Positions 1-10,657 of a stretch of DNA of 64,000 bases are shown piece by piece. The stretch's first letter is position 1. Each line of letters begins with the position of its first letter. The notes below the pieces were generated by a model that worked only from the letters and a program-made list of their open reading frames with translations, did no database searches and was not told the origin of the DNA. Source of the stretch: Bacteroidales bacterium (GTDB taxonomy: Bacteria; Bacteroidota; Bacteroidia; Bacteroidales; WCHB1-69). The DNA is taken from positions 1-64,000 of the forward strand of contig JAFXTE010000010.1 of assembly GCA_017525245.1 (NCBI GenBank), read 5' to 3'. The position numbers and the translations under genes were made by a program.

Positions 1-138
1 AGCACCGACAAGAACTTCAAGTGGTATGGCGAGTTTCGCGGGCAGATTCATCAGGAGGCGATTTACAACTACATCATCAACTACACCGACTTGATGGGCA
101 AACCACATAAGGTGTTAGGAAGAATCACAGTGCTGTAA
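1..138 (+). CDS. C-terminal end of a T9SS type B sorting-domain protein (partial)
   Basis: Only the last 45 codons are present, in frame 1, ending in TAA at 136-138. The visible residues (KWYGEFRG, then YNYIINYTDLMGK, then GRITVL) have the spacing of the end of a gliding-motility-associated C-terminal (CHU_C, type B) sorting domain, in which a WDG-like turn is followed by Y-x-Y-x-I-x-Y and a final I/V-T-V/L strand. Such domains direct secreted proteins through the type IX secretion system of Bacteroidetes. The end of the large protein at 49206-53843 has the same build. The rest of the gene is outside the window, so its cargo function is unknown. Confidence 0.7.
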   Translation, partial: STDKNFKWYGEFRGQIHQEAIYNYIINYTDLMGKPHKVLGRITVL

Positions 139-284
139 CAGCGTCCCTTTGTTCTCATTTCTTCATTGAATTTCGGCATACTTTTCGTATTCGGATTTTG
201 TTTACTTTTGCCATAATTCGTTTAAGATCATTCAGGAATTGTATGATTCAGTCGGATAGCGTTTTATAAAAATTGTTTGAGATA

Positions 285-1097
285 ATGATTAAAATGAGAA
301 AAACTGTTTGTCTTTTGATTGCCGCGATTCTGATGTGCGGTGCGGTTGCTGTCTCTTGCAAAGGCAAGAAAAACGTGGAAATCAAACCCGTGAAGGGTGT
401 GTTGGAAAACCCCATTGGTTCCCTGAAAGCCCCTGAAATCGTGGAAGCCACGATAAATCGGCATGTGCTTGACAGCTGCTATGAGAGTATTTTGAAAGAT
501 ACCGTGTCCAATGTAAGCGTGTGGAGTTTGATTCGCGGTGTTGGCGACCAGTCCACTGAAGGCTTCGGCCTTGTGGTGGTCAACAAAGGTTATGCGACGG
601 CCTTCCCCGATTTCCGTCATGGAAACAACCCTTCTGCCCGTTATGATTCCGTTTCGGGCGACCTTTGGCTCACTGGCGGAGTGATGGAGGGTACCGGCGT
701 GCTTGTCGAACGTCCCTGCTTGTTGCGCTTCCGCGAGAAAGGCAATGCCTACCTCGCTGCGGCCATCGACCCATACGAAATGCAGCAGGCACTCTGTAAG
801 GAATTGTCGTATTCTGTTGACGGAGAGAATATTACCTTGTATAATGGCGATAAAGAGTTGGTTACGGTGACAAACACCATAAAGGACATGGGTGACTTTT
901 ACGATGATGTTGTGTGGATTGGCGAGCAGCTGACCTACGACGTCAGTGGTGAAAACATCTACGTACACGTGGTTCCCGGCGTGAACTTCGTGACCGGCAA
1001 GGTGCTGCATTACGACGACATGCCCACCATCTCCGCCCTCGTCACCCTCAACAACGGCGGCGGCTTCACGCTGTCAGATGTGAAAGTTGAAAATTGA
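285..1097 (+). CDS. Predicted lipoprotein, unknown function
   Basis: A 270-residue protein with a Lys/Arg start, a hydrophobic stretch (TVCLLIAAILMCGAVAV) and a lipobox-like VSC followed by KGKK, so it is probably a lipid-anchored periplasmic or outer-membrane protein. I recognise no domain. The open frame extends to a TTG at 273; I prefer ATG 285 (or ATG 294) because it opens directly into the signal peptide. A -7 box (TACTTTTG) lies at 203-210. The gene converges on ligA. Its TGA stop at 1095-1097 sits in the first unit of a 13-unit heptamer array, and both genes share a terminator hairpin. Confidence 0.7.
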   Translation: MIKMRKTVCLLIAAILMCGAVAVSCKGKKNVEIKPVKGVLENPIGSLKAPEIVEATINRHVLDSCYESILKDTVSNVSVWSLIRGVGDQSTEGFGLVVVNKGYATAFPDFRHGNNPSARYDSVSGDLWLTGGVMEGTGVLVERPCLLRFREKGNAYLAAAIDPYEMQQALCKELSYSVDGENITLYNGDKELVTVTNTIKDMGDFYDDVVWIGEQLTYDVSGENIYVHVVPGVNFVTGKVLHYDDMPTISALVTLNNGGGFTLSDVKVEN

Positions 1098-1184
1098 GAC
1101 GTAAGACTTAAGACTTGAGACTTAAGACTTGAGACTTGAGACTTAAGACTTGAGACGTGAGACTTGAAACTTGAAACTTGAAAC
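1094..1184 (+). repeat. Heptamer tandem array TTRAGAC overlapping the stop codon
   Basis: Thirteen in-phase 7-bp units (TTGAGAC, GTAAGAC, TTAAGAC, then TTGAAAC at the end) with no phase slip over 91 bp. The TGA stop of the upstream lipoprotein gene is bases 2-4 of the first unit. Most units carry TGA or TAA, so the array has stops in all three frames. It ends directly at the A-run of the shared terminator. The array after thrS (63503-63530) uses the same unit family. Confidence 0.9.
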
Positions 1185-1220
1185 AAAAATGGGTATCAGC
1201 AACATGTCGGTACCCGTTTT

Positions 1221-1221
<1 letters not shown>
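1185..1221. terminator. Bidirectional hairpin terminator between convergent genes
   Basis: The stem is GGGTA (1191-1195) and TACCC (1211-1215) with a 15-nt loop. An A-run at 1185-1189 and a T-run at 1217-1221 flank it, so it can act as an intrinsic terminator for the lipoprotein gene (+) and for ligA (-). Tandem repeats attached to the stop codons of the two genes abut it on both sides. Confidence 0.7.
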
Positions 1222-3334
<2,113 letters not shown>

Positions 3335-3535
3335 TCACATCTTGTTTTTGGGCGTTTCGGCGCGTGTGTGGCATGTCTTCACATTCCCCGCTTACCCCTT
3401 CATCGCCAAAAAGATGGTGGCATTCTCCAATAATTCCGTACCAGAATAAAATTCCTTGTCAGAAATAGTGTTTATGTCGCTCTTTCAATTCTTTGCTAAT
3501 TGTTTCCTACAAGCGGAATTCCCAACTGCTTGCAG

Positions 3536-3697
3536 TTATTCCTGTTGGCATTCAACGGCCAGCTCAATGGCTTCTTTCATGTTGGACATGAGTTCATCCA
3601 AAGTGTTTCCTTGGCTCATTGCTTCGGGAAGCTGTGAACATTGTCCGACATAGACGCCTGTTGTTGGGTTTTTCTCTATGATGATGCTGTATTCCAT
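3536..3697 (-). CDS. Small HicB-like antitoxin-type protein (orphan)
   Basis: A 53-residue protein (MEYSIIIEKN, then GVYVGQCSQLPEA, ending EAIELAVECQQE). Ligand-strand, G-x-x-P-E-A/D and a closing helix match the small HicB-family fold that usually neutralises a HicA RNase. No hicA follows: the next 240 bp towards ligA hold no convincing frame, so the antitoxin is an orphan or its partner has decayed. The start is supported by a -7 box (TATCTTTG, complement of 3726-3733) 29 bp upstream. A complete hicAB pair lies 1 kb away. Confidence 0.75.
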   Translation of the reverse strand: MEYSIIIEKNPTTGVYVGQCSQLPEAMSQGNTLDELMSNMKEAIELAVECQQE

Positions 3698-3857
3698 AGT
3701 TTTTTCTACTTTTTTATTAACGCTGCAAAGATACGCTTTTTTTCAGCAAATGGCAAGGTGGGATTTTTCCATCCTCCCTAACATTTATATTTAGGCAATA
3801 AATTATCCCGAAAATGCGTTACCGAAACTGTTCAGTTAACAGTAAAACAATCTTGTC

Positions 3858-4655
3858 ATGAGTCAGAATAACACACCATTAGGAAATTTCCTGCTGAGAT
3901 ACTGGTGGGTTTGGCCCTTGGCGTTTCTGTTGCTTATCGTATTACAGCTGTCGGATATGCTCAACGGGCACTTCCTGCCGAATGTCATCGACAATGTTAT
4001 TTGGGGAATTATCTTTCTGCTGGGTGTTTTGCAGGTGGTTGCGTTCATTCTCTCTATTGCTCGCAAGGCGTGGTGGAAACTCGGAGGCATCATGGCGGGA
4101 GGTTTCTTGTGCGCACTCGGCTTTGCCGCGATAGTGTTTGTGGGCATGGTTACGGTCTTGTTCGAAGAGGAAGAGGATCATTTCGGAATGGAGCATCCGA
4201 TTCCGGACACATTGCAGTGCGAAGTGCCTATCGGTGGCGTGATTATGCAATTGCCTGAGGATTCCTGTTCCGTTGCCGCGGGTTCGGACTCGATTAGTAT
4301 TCTTTCGACTGACAAAAGTACCTGGTTACAGCTGTATGAAGGTGGGCAACCCGGCATCTATGAATACACCTTGTATGCGCCTGCACTCCCCGACGGGTAT
4401 GTCTATTTGCGCTGTTTTGAGGTGACGAAGGATATTGCTTTGTCAACCAAAGAGATAGTAAAACGGACCAAGCATGAGTTCTCCGACCATACTTCATTCG
4501 GGAAATTGGTTGACAAACGAGATTTCACCATTTACGAGGGTGTCTGGGGCGAACCTTACGCCGTGCGTGTGGAAGTCTGGTGCCATGACAATGTCTCCAG
4601 ACGCGACAAGTGCCTTTTGTCGAAGGTTTACAAGCTGGAAGGATGGATGCGGTAA
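3858..4655 (+). CDS. Membrane protein with extracytoplasmic C-terminal domain, unknown
   Basis: A 265-residue protein. The first 105 residues hold three hydrophobic segments (WWVWPLAFLLLIVLQL; NVIWGIIFLLGVLQVVAFIL; GGIMAGGFLCALGFAAIVFVGMV-type). An acidic EEEED turn and a soluble domain of about 150 residues with Tyr/Trp-rich strands follow, probably on the outer face. I recognise no family. It is transcribed away from the lone hicB-like gene and converges on hicB. It is ordinary in codon use and may be a resident gene between two toxin-antitoxin loci. Confidence 0.65.
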   Translation: MSQNNTPLGNFLLRYWWVWPLAFLLLIVLQLSDMLNGHFLPNVIDNVIWGIIFLLGVLQVVAFILSIARKAWWKLGGIMAGGFLCALGFAAIVFVGMVTVLFEEEEDHFGMEHPIPDTLQCEVPIGGVIMQLPEDSCSVAAGSDSISILSTDKSTWLQLYEGGQPGIYEYTLYAPALPDGYVYLRCFEVTKDIALSTKEIVKRTKHEFSDHTSFGKLVDKRDFTIYEGVWGEPYAVRVEVWCHDNVSRRDKCLLSKVYKLEGWMR

Positions 4656-4682
4656 TGGAACCCCATTTTTGCAAGCAGATTA

Positions 4683-5027
4683 TTATACTTGCGCGGCCTG
4701 GACTGCTGCTTCGAGAGCACGACGCACGTAGGCATTCAGACTCTCACCTCTTTCCACGGCGAGTTCAGAAACCTGAGCATGGAGTTGTTGGGGTATCCTT
4801 ACGTTGAAGGTTCCGCTGTATGACTTTCTAAGAGGAAGATTATGTTCCTTGCAATATTCGATGTAATCATCCACGGCGGCATGAAAATCCGCCTCAAGCT
4901 CTGGCACAGTCATCCCTTCATACGTCACCAAAGCTTTACTCCCTAGTCCAAGGACTTTACCATAAAGAGACAAATCATCCTCAACCTCAATGCTTCCGAT
5001 AAACCCTTTGTATTTCAATGTATCCAT
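4683..5027 (-). CDS. hicB: HicB-family antitoxin
   Basis: A 114-residue protein with an N-terminal HicB fold (YKGFIGSIEVEDD, GKVLGL, then a TYEGMTVPELEADFHAAVDDYIEYC helix-type region) and a C-terminal ribbon-helix-helix DNA-binding segment (GTFNVRIPQQLH, then LNAYVRRALEAAV). It should bind and block the neighbouring HicA toxin and repress the operon. It is second in the operon, 10 bp after hicA, in the hicA-hicB order usual for the family. Confidence 0.93.
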   Translation of the reverse strand: MDTLKYKGFIGSIEVEDDLSLYGKVLGLGSKALVTYEGMTVPELEADFHAAVDDYIEYCKEHNLPLRKSYSGTFNVRIPQQLHAQVSELAVERGESLNAYVRRALEAAVQAAQV

Positions 5028-5037
5028 ATTGTTTGAT

Positions 5038-5295
5038 TTAAATCAGGTTATTTGTTGTTAGAAACTCAACAGCATCTTTCAATGCTTTGCCTTTTACGAT
5101 GTTTCCAGGGTGCGGTTTGTGTAATAAATAGCCAATGTCTTTTTCGCTGTTGTAGAATTTGACTCGTGACCCCGATGTCTTCCCCTTAGTATCCTCAATG
5201 AATCCGCACATGTTAAAAATGGAAATAAGCTCCGAGTATGTGAAGTCTTTGGGTAGATTTTTTAGCCTACGTGTCAATTTTTCTTTTCTGCTCAT
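5038..5295 (-). CDS. hicA: HicA-family mRNA interferase toxin
   Basis: An 85-residue protein with the compact double-stranded-RNA-binding-like fold of HicA. The end (GSRVKFY, then GYLLHKPHPGNIVKGKALKDAVEFL) carries the catalytic His region followed by the conserved K-x-x-L-x-x-A-x-E-F-L helix. HicA toxins cleave mRNA when the antitoxin is lost. The -7 box TATTTTTG is the complement of 5315-5322. The operon is divergent from the TonB-receptor gene, whose promoter lies 38 bp away. Confidence 0.9.
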   Translation of the reverse strand: MSRKEKLTRRLKNLPKDFTYSELISIFNMCGFIEDTKGKTSGSRVKFYNSEKDIGYLLHKPHPGNIVKGKALKDAVEFLTTNNLI

Positions 5296-5314
5296 TGTTA
5301 CTAATTTTCAGTTG

Positions 5315-5367
5315 CAAAAATACAAAAAAAACAGATATACAATGGACACGCGATTTTTTTATTTTTG
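5315..5367. promoter_or_regulatory. Divergent -7 boxes for hicAB (-) and the TonB receptor (+)
   Basis: CAAAAATA at 5315-5322 is TATTTTTG on the minus strand, 20 bp from the hicA ATG. TATTTTTG at 5360-5367 on the plus strand is 34 bp before ATG 5402. The second box lies inside the in-frame extension upstream of 5402, which argues for 5402 as the receptor start. Confidence 0.65.
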
Positions 5368-5401
5368 CCACAAATTGTTTTCAAAAATAACGCCGATTTT
5401 T

Positions 5402-7765
5402 ATGTCCAAACACCCCCTCTTTCTCGCCGTTATCCTGCTGATAATCAGTATGTCCGCTTTTGCGCAGCATACACCGTGCAAGGTGACTGGCAAGGTGGTT
5501 GATGAGAAGAACATCGAAATGCCCTACGTTTCCGTGTATGCCTCGCAACAGGACAGCGTGGTGGCGGGCACCCTCACCGACCAAAATGGACAGTTTTCGC
5601 TGAAAGTGCCCCGGTCGTCGAAAACTTATACCCTGACCGTGATTTACATGGGCTATAAATCGAAACATCTTGACTTTACAGCGGATAAGAATGAAGTTGC
5701 TTTGGGGAGTATTCCAATGGAGGCCACATCGCAGGTGCTGGAAGAGGTGAACATTTCGGCGAGGGATGGCGGACAAACAATCGTCACTGCCGAACACACT
5801 ACCATAATGCCCACGGATGCTACGACTATGATGACCGGCACCGTCGCGGACCTCCTGCGCCAGCAGTCCTCCGTGACCGTTGACCCCGATGGCAACGTTT
5901 CCATCCGCGGTAACGGCAATGTGCTGCTGCTCCTTGACGGGGTGCCCACGAACCTCGGTTCCATCAACGCGATACCCTCCTCCAACGTGGCGAGTGTCGA
6001 GATCATCACGAACCCGAGTGCCAGCTACGACGCCGAGGGTACGGGTGGCATCATCAACATCGTCACCAAGAAAGACGGGAAGAAAGGCCTCAGCGGGATG
6101 GCGGTGGTCAATTATGGCTTCAACCACTTCACCAACGGCAGCCTCGCGCTGAACTACACCCGCAACAAGTTCGCCCTGCGCTTCAACTATCAGGTGAAAT
6201 ACGAGGACGACCTCAACAACGGCTATCTCTGTCGCTACTACCGCACCACCGGCGACAGTCTCAGCCAGCAGATCCACGCCCTGCGGACGGTCTTCAACAA
6301 CAACATCGCCCTCGGGGTCACCATCAAGCCCGATATGCGGAACAAGATAGATGCCGACTTCCGGCTCATCCTGCCCCGCTTCAACACCGTGCAAGATCTC
6401 TCCAACGACTGGCTCCACAACGGCATCCTGACGCACGAGAACCGCCGTAGCGACGTGACCTGTAACCGCGAGAACCTCGACGGGACGTTCGCCTATTGGC
6501 ACGCCATCCGTCCCGGGAAGCTCACCTTCTCCGTCAAGGCGAACGTCTCCAAAATCTGGGGCCACCGCCCGTCGTACTACTTCTTAGAGGGCGATTCGGT
6601 CAGCAAGTCGGTGTCGGGCGGAAGTCCGCTGCTCACCTCCGCCCAGACGGACTGGAAATTCATCGAGAAATACGGATTTTGGGATGCGGGAGTGAAGTTC
6701 TCTTACCGCCAGAACGACATCTACCACAACTTCTTCGTGCGCGACAGTCTTGGTTGGGACTACTCCCATCAGTTTAGTAACGACCTGCTACATAGGGAGT
6801 ACGTGCCCGCCGCCTACGTGCAGTTCACCTCTACGGAGTGGCGCGACCGGTTCACCTGGAGTGCCGGTCTCCGTGCCGAATACAGCCGCACGCATTTGCA
6901 TAGTGAGAAAGAGTTGTTGGACGAGTGGTCGCAGCATTTCTTCCTCGGACCGTCGCTGTCGTTCAAGTACAAGATTTCCAAGAAGCACAGCCTGTCGTTT
7001 GCCTATTCGCGGCGCATCACGCGACCCACCTATCCGCAGCTCAACCCTTATATGAGCATGATCGACCCGCACAACTTCGAGCAGGGCAACATGCATCTCC
7101 AGCCCGAGACCGCCGACAATGCTGAGCTGCTCTACCAGTTCAAGGTGCCGAAATGGGCTGTGAATGTCGGGTTGTATGCCAACTACATCCACAACTACAT
7201 AACGCAGGTGGCCCGTTTCGAGGGCGACATCCTGCTGATGACCTACATCAACGCCACCTCGCAGACCAAGGCGGGATTAGACCTGAGCGTGAAAGCCGAC
7301 CAGTGGAAGTGGATGACGGCGACGCTCGGCACGAACACCTACTACCTCCGTTCGGTGGGCAACATCGGTGAGTGGGACATCTCAAACAGCGGGTGGGTCA
7401 ACAACAGCAACCTCCGCCTCGATTTCCGCCCGATCAAGGGGATGAACATCAATCTGCAGTATTTCGTGAACACGCCGCAGTATTACCCGCAGTTCACCAC
7501 GCGCCTCTCGCACTACCTGAACATCGGCATCAGCCAGAAGTTCTTGAAGGGTGCGCTTACGGTCTCCGCGCAGCTCACGGACGTCTTCAACACCCGCAAA
7601 TGGGAGATCTTCGCCGACAACCAGTACTATCAGTTAGACAACATGTTGCACGGCAAGAGCCGGATGTTCTGGTTGGGCGTGAGCTACAACTTCAACGCCT
7701 ACAAGAAGGCCGGTACGGGAAAGGTTGAAGGGGAGGATAGGAGTAAGATTCGGACGGGGGTGTAA
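5402..7765 (+). CDS. TonB-dependent-receptor-like outer-membrane beta-barrel protein
   Basis: A 787-residue protein. It has a signal peptide (FLAVILLIISMSAFAQ), a carboxypeptidase-regulatory-like beta-sandwich (about residues 25-110; GKVVDEKNIEMPYVSVY), a TonB plug (about 120-225; LRQQSSVTVDPDGNVSIRG, LLLLDGVPT, ITNPSASYDAEGTGGIINI) and a C-terminal barrel of the OMP_b-brl_3 type. I see no SusC hallmark and no SusD gene beside it, so it is probably a peptide, siderophore or other small-ligand transporter rather than a glycan importer. The open frame reaches back to 5159, but the promoter at 5360-5367 and the signal peptide place the start at 5402. Confidence 0.9.
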   Translation: MSKHPLFLAVILLIISMSAFAQHTPCKVTGKVVDEKNIEMPYVSVYASQQDSVVAGTLTDQNGQFSLKVPRSSKTYTLTVIYMGYKSKHLDFTADKNEVALGSIPMEATSQVLEEVNISARDGGQTIVTAEHTTIMPTDATTMMTGTVADLLRQQSSVTVDPDGNVSIRGNGNVLLLLDGVPTNLGSINAIPSSNVASVEIITNPSASYDAEGTGGIINIVTKKDGKKGLSGMAVVNYGFNHFTNGSLALNYTRNKFALRFNYQVKYEDDLNNGYLCRYYRTTGDSLSQQIHALRTVFNNNIALGVTIKPDMRNKIDADFRLILPRFNTVQDLSNDWLHNGILTHENRRSDVTCNRENLDGTFAYWHAIRPGKLTFSVKANVSKIWGHRPSYYFLEGDSVSKSVSGGSPLLTSAQTDWKFIEKYGFWDAGVKFSYRQNDIYHNFFVRDSLGWDYSHQFSNDLLHREYVPAAYVQFTSTEWRDRFTWSAGLRAEYSRTHLHSEKELLDEWSQHFFLGPSLSFKYKISKKHSLSFAYSRRITRPTYPQLNPYMSMIDPHNFEQGNMHLQPETADNAELLYQFKVPKWAVNVGLYANYIHNYITQVARFEGDILLMTYINATSQTKAGLDLSVKADQWKWMTATLGTNTYYLRSVGNIGEWDISNSGWVNNSNLRLDFRPIKGMNINLQYFVNTPQYYPQFTTRLSHYLNIGISQKFLKGALTVSAQLTDVFNTRKWEIFADNQYYQLDNMLHGKSRMFWLGVSYNFNAYKKAGTGKVEGEDRSKIRTGV

Positions 7766-7850
7766 AGTAATTCATCATCATGCTATATTTATCTGCGTAA
7801 GTCTGCGAGTTCTGCGGGAGAAAATGTGCCCGCTGAACCCGCGGAATCAA

Positions 7851-8285
7851 TCACATCAGTATCAGGCACGCAATTTGCCACCTGTCGGGGATGAAGTCGA
7901 AGTAATAGACCGGCGCGCCCCATCGGTCTTTCTGCCTTAGGGTTTGTCCGTCGAGGTAGTAAAGTGGTGTGCCCCAGCGGTCTTTCTGCCGGATGGTCAG
8001 CCCGTCGAAGTAGAGTAGGGGGTCGCCCCAACGGTCCTTCATCCGCACGGTCTGTCCGTCCATGTAGATCAGGGGTTGTCCCCAACGGTCTTTAAGCCGC
8101 ACCTGCTGCGAGGCGGCATCGTACCACAGCAGCAGCTCGCCCCACCGGTCCTTCATCCGGATGGTGTTCTCCTGCATATAGTACAGTTTCGCGCCCCATT
8201 TGTCCTTCTGATAGACGGTCTGGGCGCGGGACGCGACGGTTATTGTGAGGACGATGATGCAAAATAGGATAAACTCTTTTTTCAT
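7851..8285 (-). CDS. Secreted protein of 20-residue KDRWG repeats
   Basis: A 144-residue protein. A signal peptide (FILFCIIVLTITVASRAQ) is followed almost entirely by six tandem units of about 20 residues. The later ones are K-D-R-W-G-x-P-L-x-Y-x-D-G-x-T-x-R-x. Each unit looks like a beta-hairpin ending in Y/F-D-G, so a small propeller or 4-fold beta-flower-like fold is plausible, but I cannot name the family. The start at 8285 is fixed by the signal peptide and by a -7 box (complement of 8290-8297) only a few bases upstream. The frame to 8393 runs through promoter and inverted repeat and is rejected. Confidence 0.75.
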   Translation of the reverse strand: MKKEFILFCIIVLTITVASRAQTVYQKDKWGAKLYYMQENTIRMKDRWGELLLWYDAASQQVRLKDRWGQPLIYMDGQTVRMKDRWGDPLLYFDGLTIRQKDRWGTPLYYLDGQTLRQKDRWGAPVYYFDFIPDRWQIACLILM

Positions 8286-8306
8286 GTGGCAAAGATACGT
8301 TTTTTT

Positions 8307-8446
8307 GGGACGACAACTGGGATGTTTTTTTTGTACGACAACCTGGACAACGTGGGACAACTTTTTTTCATAATGTTGTCCAGAGCTGTCCAAGTTGTCG
8401 TTCTATTTCTAATTATGTTGTCCAAAATTGTCATAGTTGTCGTCCC
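8307..8446. repeat. Nested inverted repeat built of GACAAC/GTTGTC words
   Basis: GGGACGACAACT (8307-8318) and its exact complement AGTTGTCGTCCC (8435-8446) bracket the segment. Inside, 8335-8361 pairs imperfectly with 8374-8400, so a long cruciform or RNA hairpin is possible. The words ACAACCTGGACAAC and TGGGACAACTTT (8338-8364) recur at 27711-27737. The segment fills the gap between the exonuclease stop (8446) and the repeat-protein promoter. Confidence 0.7.
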
Positions 8447-8940
8447 TACAACAGTTGCATTGCGATTTTCGCGCAGGCTTCCGCGTCGGCCAACGCGTGG
8501 TGGTGGTTGGTCATCGGGCAGCCGCAGGCCTCGGCCACGGTGTGCAGCTGGTGGTTGGGCAGACGGCGTCCGAAGTGGCGGCGCGAAGCCCGGCAGGTGC
8601 AAAAGAACTTGTAGTCGGGATAGTCCATCTGATAGACGCGGAACACGGCCTTGAGGCAGCCCTCGTCAAAAGGACTGTTGTGCGCCACGAGGGGCAGTCC
8701 GGCGATGAGCGGCTCTATTTGCCGCCACACGACGGGGAACACGGGGGCGTTTTCGGTGTCCTCGTGCGAGAGTCCGTGAACTTCCTGGCAAAACCAGGCG
8801 TAGTAGTCGGGTTCGGGATGGATGAGCGAGTAGAACGTGTCGGTGATGACGCCGCCGCGCACCACCACCACGCCCACGCTGCAGACGCTGCTGCGCTGCC
8901 CGTTGGCGGTCTCGAAATCTATGGCGGCAAAGTCGGTCAT
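8446..8940 (-). CDS. DEDDh-type 3'-5' exonuclease (DnaQ/epsilon-like)
   Basis: A 164-residue single-domain exonuclease: D-F-E-T (FAAIDFETAN) as ExoI, HNSPFDEG as ExoII, and H-H-A-L-A-D-A as ExoIII with the DEDDh histidine. It is shorter than polymerase III epsilon and lacks a polymerase-binding tail, so it is probably a stand-alone nuclease removing 3' ends of DNA or RNA. Its start overlaps the hipA end by 4 bp (ATGA), so it is translationally coupled as the third gene of hipB-hipA-exo. That linkage suggests a role with the toxin locus, but this is inference. Confidence 0.9.
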   Translation of the reverse strand: MTDFAAIDFETANGQRSSVCSVGVVVVRGGVITDTFYSLIHPEPDYYAWFCQEVHGLSHEDTENAPVFPVVWRQIEPLIAGLPLVAHNSPFDEGCLKAVFRVYQMDYPDYKFFCTCRASRRHFGRRLPNHQLHTVAEACGCPMTNHHHALADAEACAKIAMQLL

Positions 8941-10190
8941 ACTATTGTTTGTTTATGATTAAAAGCACCAATCATCACCTCCATTTCATCTTTGGGAATG
9001 TGATGATGGGCTGCAATGGTTTGCCAGTGGGATACGACTTCTTGCGTTTTTTCCATGATGGATATTGCGGTGGATCTTGTTAAACCCGCGAAAGGAGCCA
9101 CTTCCAAAGCTAACGTAAAGTCGAGGGCATTGTCGTTCTCGTTGATGTTAAGGCTGAGCCCTGTGCCATAATTTTGCGGATTGAGGTCGTATGCGGGCGA
9201 CAGCGTCCAGCCCTGCGGTGTAAGGAGAAAACCGTGATTGCGTAGATGGTCGTCGCAATTGGACACCGCGATGTTGAATACGATCCGCCGCCATAGTTCC
9301 AAAAGATTGTCCTGTACATGACAGCAGTTCCGGCTAATCCAGTCAAACAGTTCCAGATAGCTGCATCCGTCTGTCGCTCCGTCAGCGTACCCCAGCATGG
9401 TCATGGCGGAAGTAAAATGGATGCGGCGATTGCGGATGTCACGGTCAAAGCGGCGAGTCATGAAAGTGGCATGTCTCCCAGACAGCGTGCGTACTTGAAA
9501 TGGAGCCACCCGAATGCCGCATTGCTGCGCCAGACTCATGGTCACCGCCTCCCATGCACCGACATTGGTCTTGTCGTTCCGACTCGGGAACTTTGCAATC
9601 CACAGATGATCGTCGGCATCCCGTACATTGGCTTTGGGACGTGCACCACCGAGTGAGGATCCCGGTGCCAACAGCATCACAAGCCATTTGTTGACATCTT
9701 TGTCTTCATCCGTTTCTATATGGTTTACCGCCATTTCCAGCTCTCTCAAAGAGGAAAACGGTGGCGTTGAAAAGCGAGCGTCATTGTCCAAAAAATCTCC
9801 ATCGGGTGAACTTTTCATACGCAAGGCCCCCATGCGGCATTCATCGAACACTCCTAACAGATAGTCGCTTTCCTGTAAATGTTTGCGATTTCGATTCTCG
9901 TCTCGGGCGCGGATGCCTTCCCGTCTGTCCAGCAATACGCGTCCCCAACGGTCGGGTGACGAGTCCAAAAAGATGCCGAAATTGTTTTTATTGTCTGGAA
10001 GATATTGTTTGCCGGAATAGAGCTGCAGGTCGGGGTCAAGCAATTTCCCTTGATGACGGGTCAGCCATTCGTCAGCGAAAGAGAACGAAAAGACCTCCTT
10101 TCCTCTCAAGGCCTGTGCCGAGAGAACCCCTACCAGTAAAGGCCGTTCCGTGTATGCGTCGTCGAAATAGATGTAGATGTCTTTATTCAT
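8937..10190 (-). CDS. hipA: HipA-family serine/threonine kinase toxin
   Basis: A 417-residue protein with both HipA halves. The N-terminal subdomain has G-x-L and FGIFLDSSPDRWG. The kinase core has the GSSLGGARPKANV loop, a lysine strand (LWIAKFPS), the catalytic loop SNCDDHLRNHGF and the DFG-like YDLNP. HipA kinases phosphorylate aminoacyl-tRNA synthetases (GltX in E. coli) and cause persistence unless held by HipB. The gene overlaps hipB by 8 bp upstream and the exonuclease by 4 bp downstream. The key Asp residues are present, so activity is expected. Confidence 0.93.
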   Translation of the reverse strand: MNKDIYIYFDDAYTERPLLVGVLSAQALRGKEVFSFSFADEWLTRHQGKLLDPDLQLYSGKQYLPDNKNNFGIFLDSSPDRWGRVLLDRREGIRARDENRNRKHLQESDYLLGVFDECRMGALRMKSSPDGDFLDNDARFSTPPFSSLRELEMAVNHIETDEDKDVNKWLVMLLAPGSSLGGARPKANVRDADDHLWIAKFPSRNDKTNVGAWEAVTMSLAQQCGIRVAPFQVRTLSGRHATFMTRRFDRDIRNRRIHFTSAMTMLGYADGATDGCSYLELFDWISRNCCHVQDNLLELWRRIVFNIAVSNCDDHLRNHGFLLTPQGWTLSPAYDLNPQNYGTGLSLNINENDNALDFTLALEVAPFAGLTRSTAISIMEKTQEVVSHWQTIAAHHHIPKDEMEVMIGAFNHKQTIV

Positions 10191-10512
10191 GTTGCGGGAT
10201 GTTTGCTGTTTTGATTTTGGTGCTGCGGCGGCGCACGGTCAAACCGGCATCCTGAATCTTGCGGCCGAGCACATCGTCCTTGGCAAGGAGCAAGAGATCG
10301 TCATGGAGTCCCAACACTATTAGTACGCGAAAATAGGAGCCCAAGGAGACACCTTCGTCGCCGTGTTCGATCTTGATGACGGTGTTGCGTGAAATGCCGG
10401 CTCTTTCGGCCACCTGTTCCGTGGAATAGTCACGGCGCAGTCTCGCCAATCGGATATTTTCCCCCAAAGTGTCCAGCATTCTCTTATATTTGGGCAATAG
10501 CGGTCTTTTCAT
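10183..10512 (-). CDS. hipB: HipB-like XRE-family antitoxin/repressor
   Basis: A 109-residue protein with a helix-turn-helix of the XRE type (LGENIRLARLRRDYSTEQVAE, then AGISRNTVIKIEHG) and a short basic tail. It should bind HipA and repress the operon. It overlaps hipA by 8 bp. A -7 box TATTTTTG is the complement of 10545-10552. A second promoter carrying the shared palindromic operator lies at 10658-10695, about 150 bp upstream, so the operon may have two inputs. Confidence 0.88.
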   Translation of the reverse strand: MKRPLLPKYKRMLDTLGENIRLARLRRDYSTEQVAERAGISRNTVIKIEHGDEGVSLGSYFRVLIVLGLHDDLLLLAKDDVLGRKIQDAGLTVRRRSTKIKTANIPQHE

Positions 10513-10657
10513 GATTCTTCTTTTATAATGTTCAAAATAATGCGCAAAAATACAAATTTTTGTTGAATATTATGCACGTTATTTTTTTATTTAAGACAGG
10601 CAAATGGATGGTTCCATCAAAGTACAACTTTTATTATTATGGTTGTTTTTCTGCATA

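Noticed and set aside
5381-6565. 394-residue frame antisense to the TonB receptor
   Set aside because: Shadow of the GC-rich coding strand; the receptor has clear domains, signal peptide and promoter.
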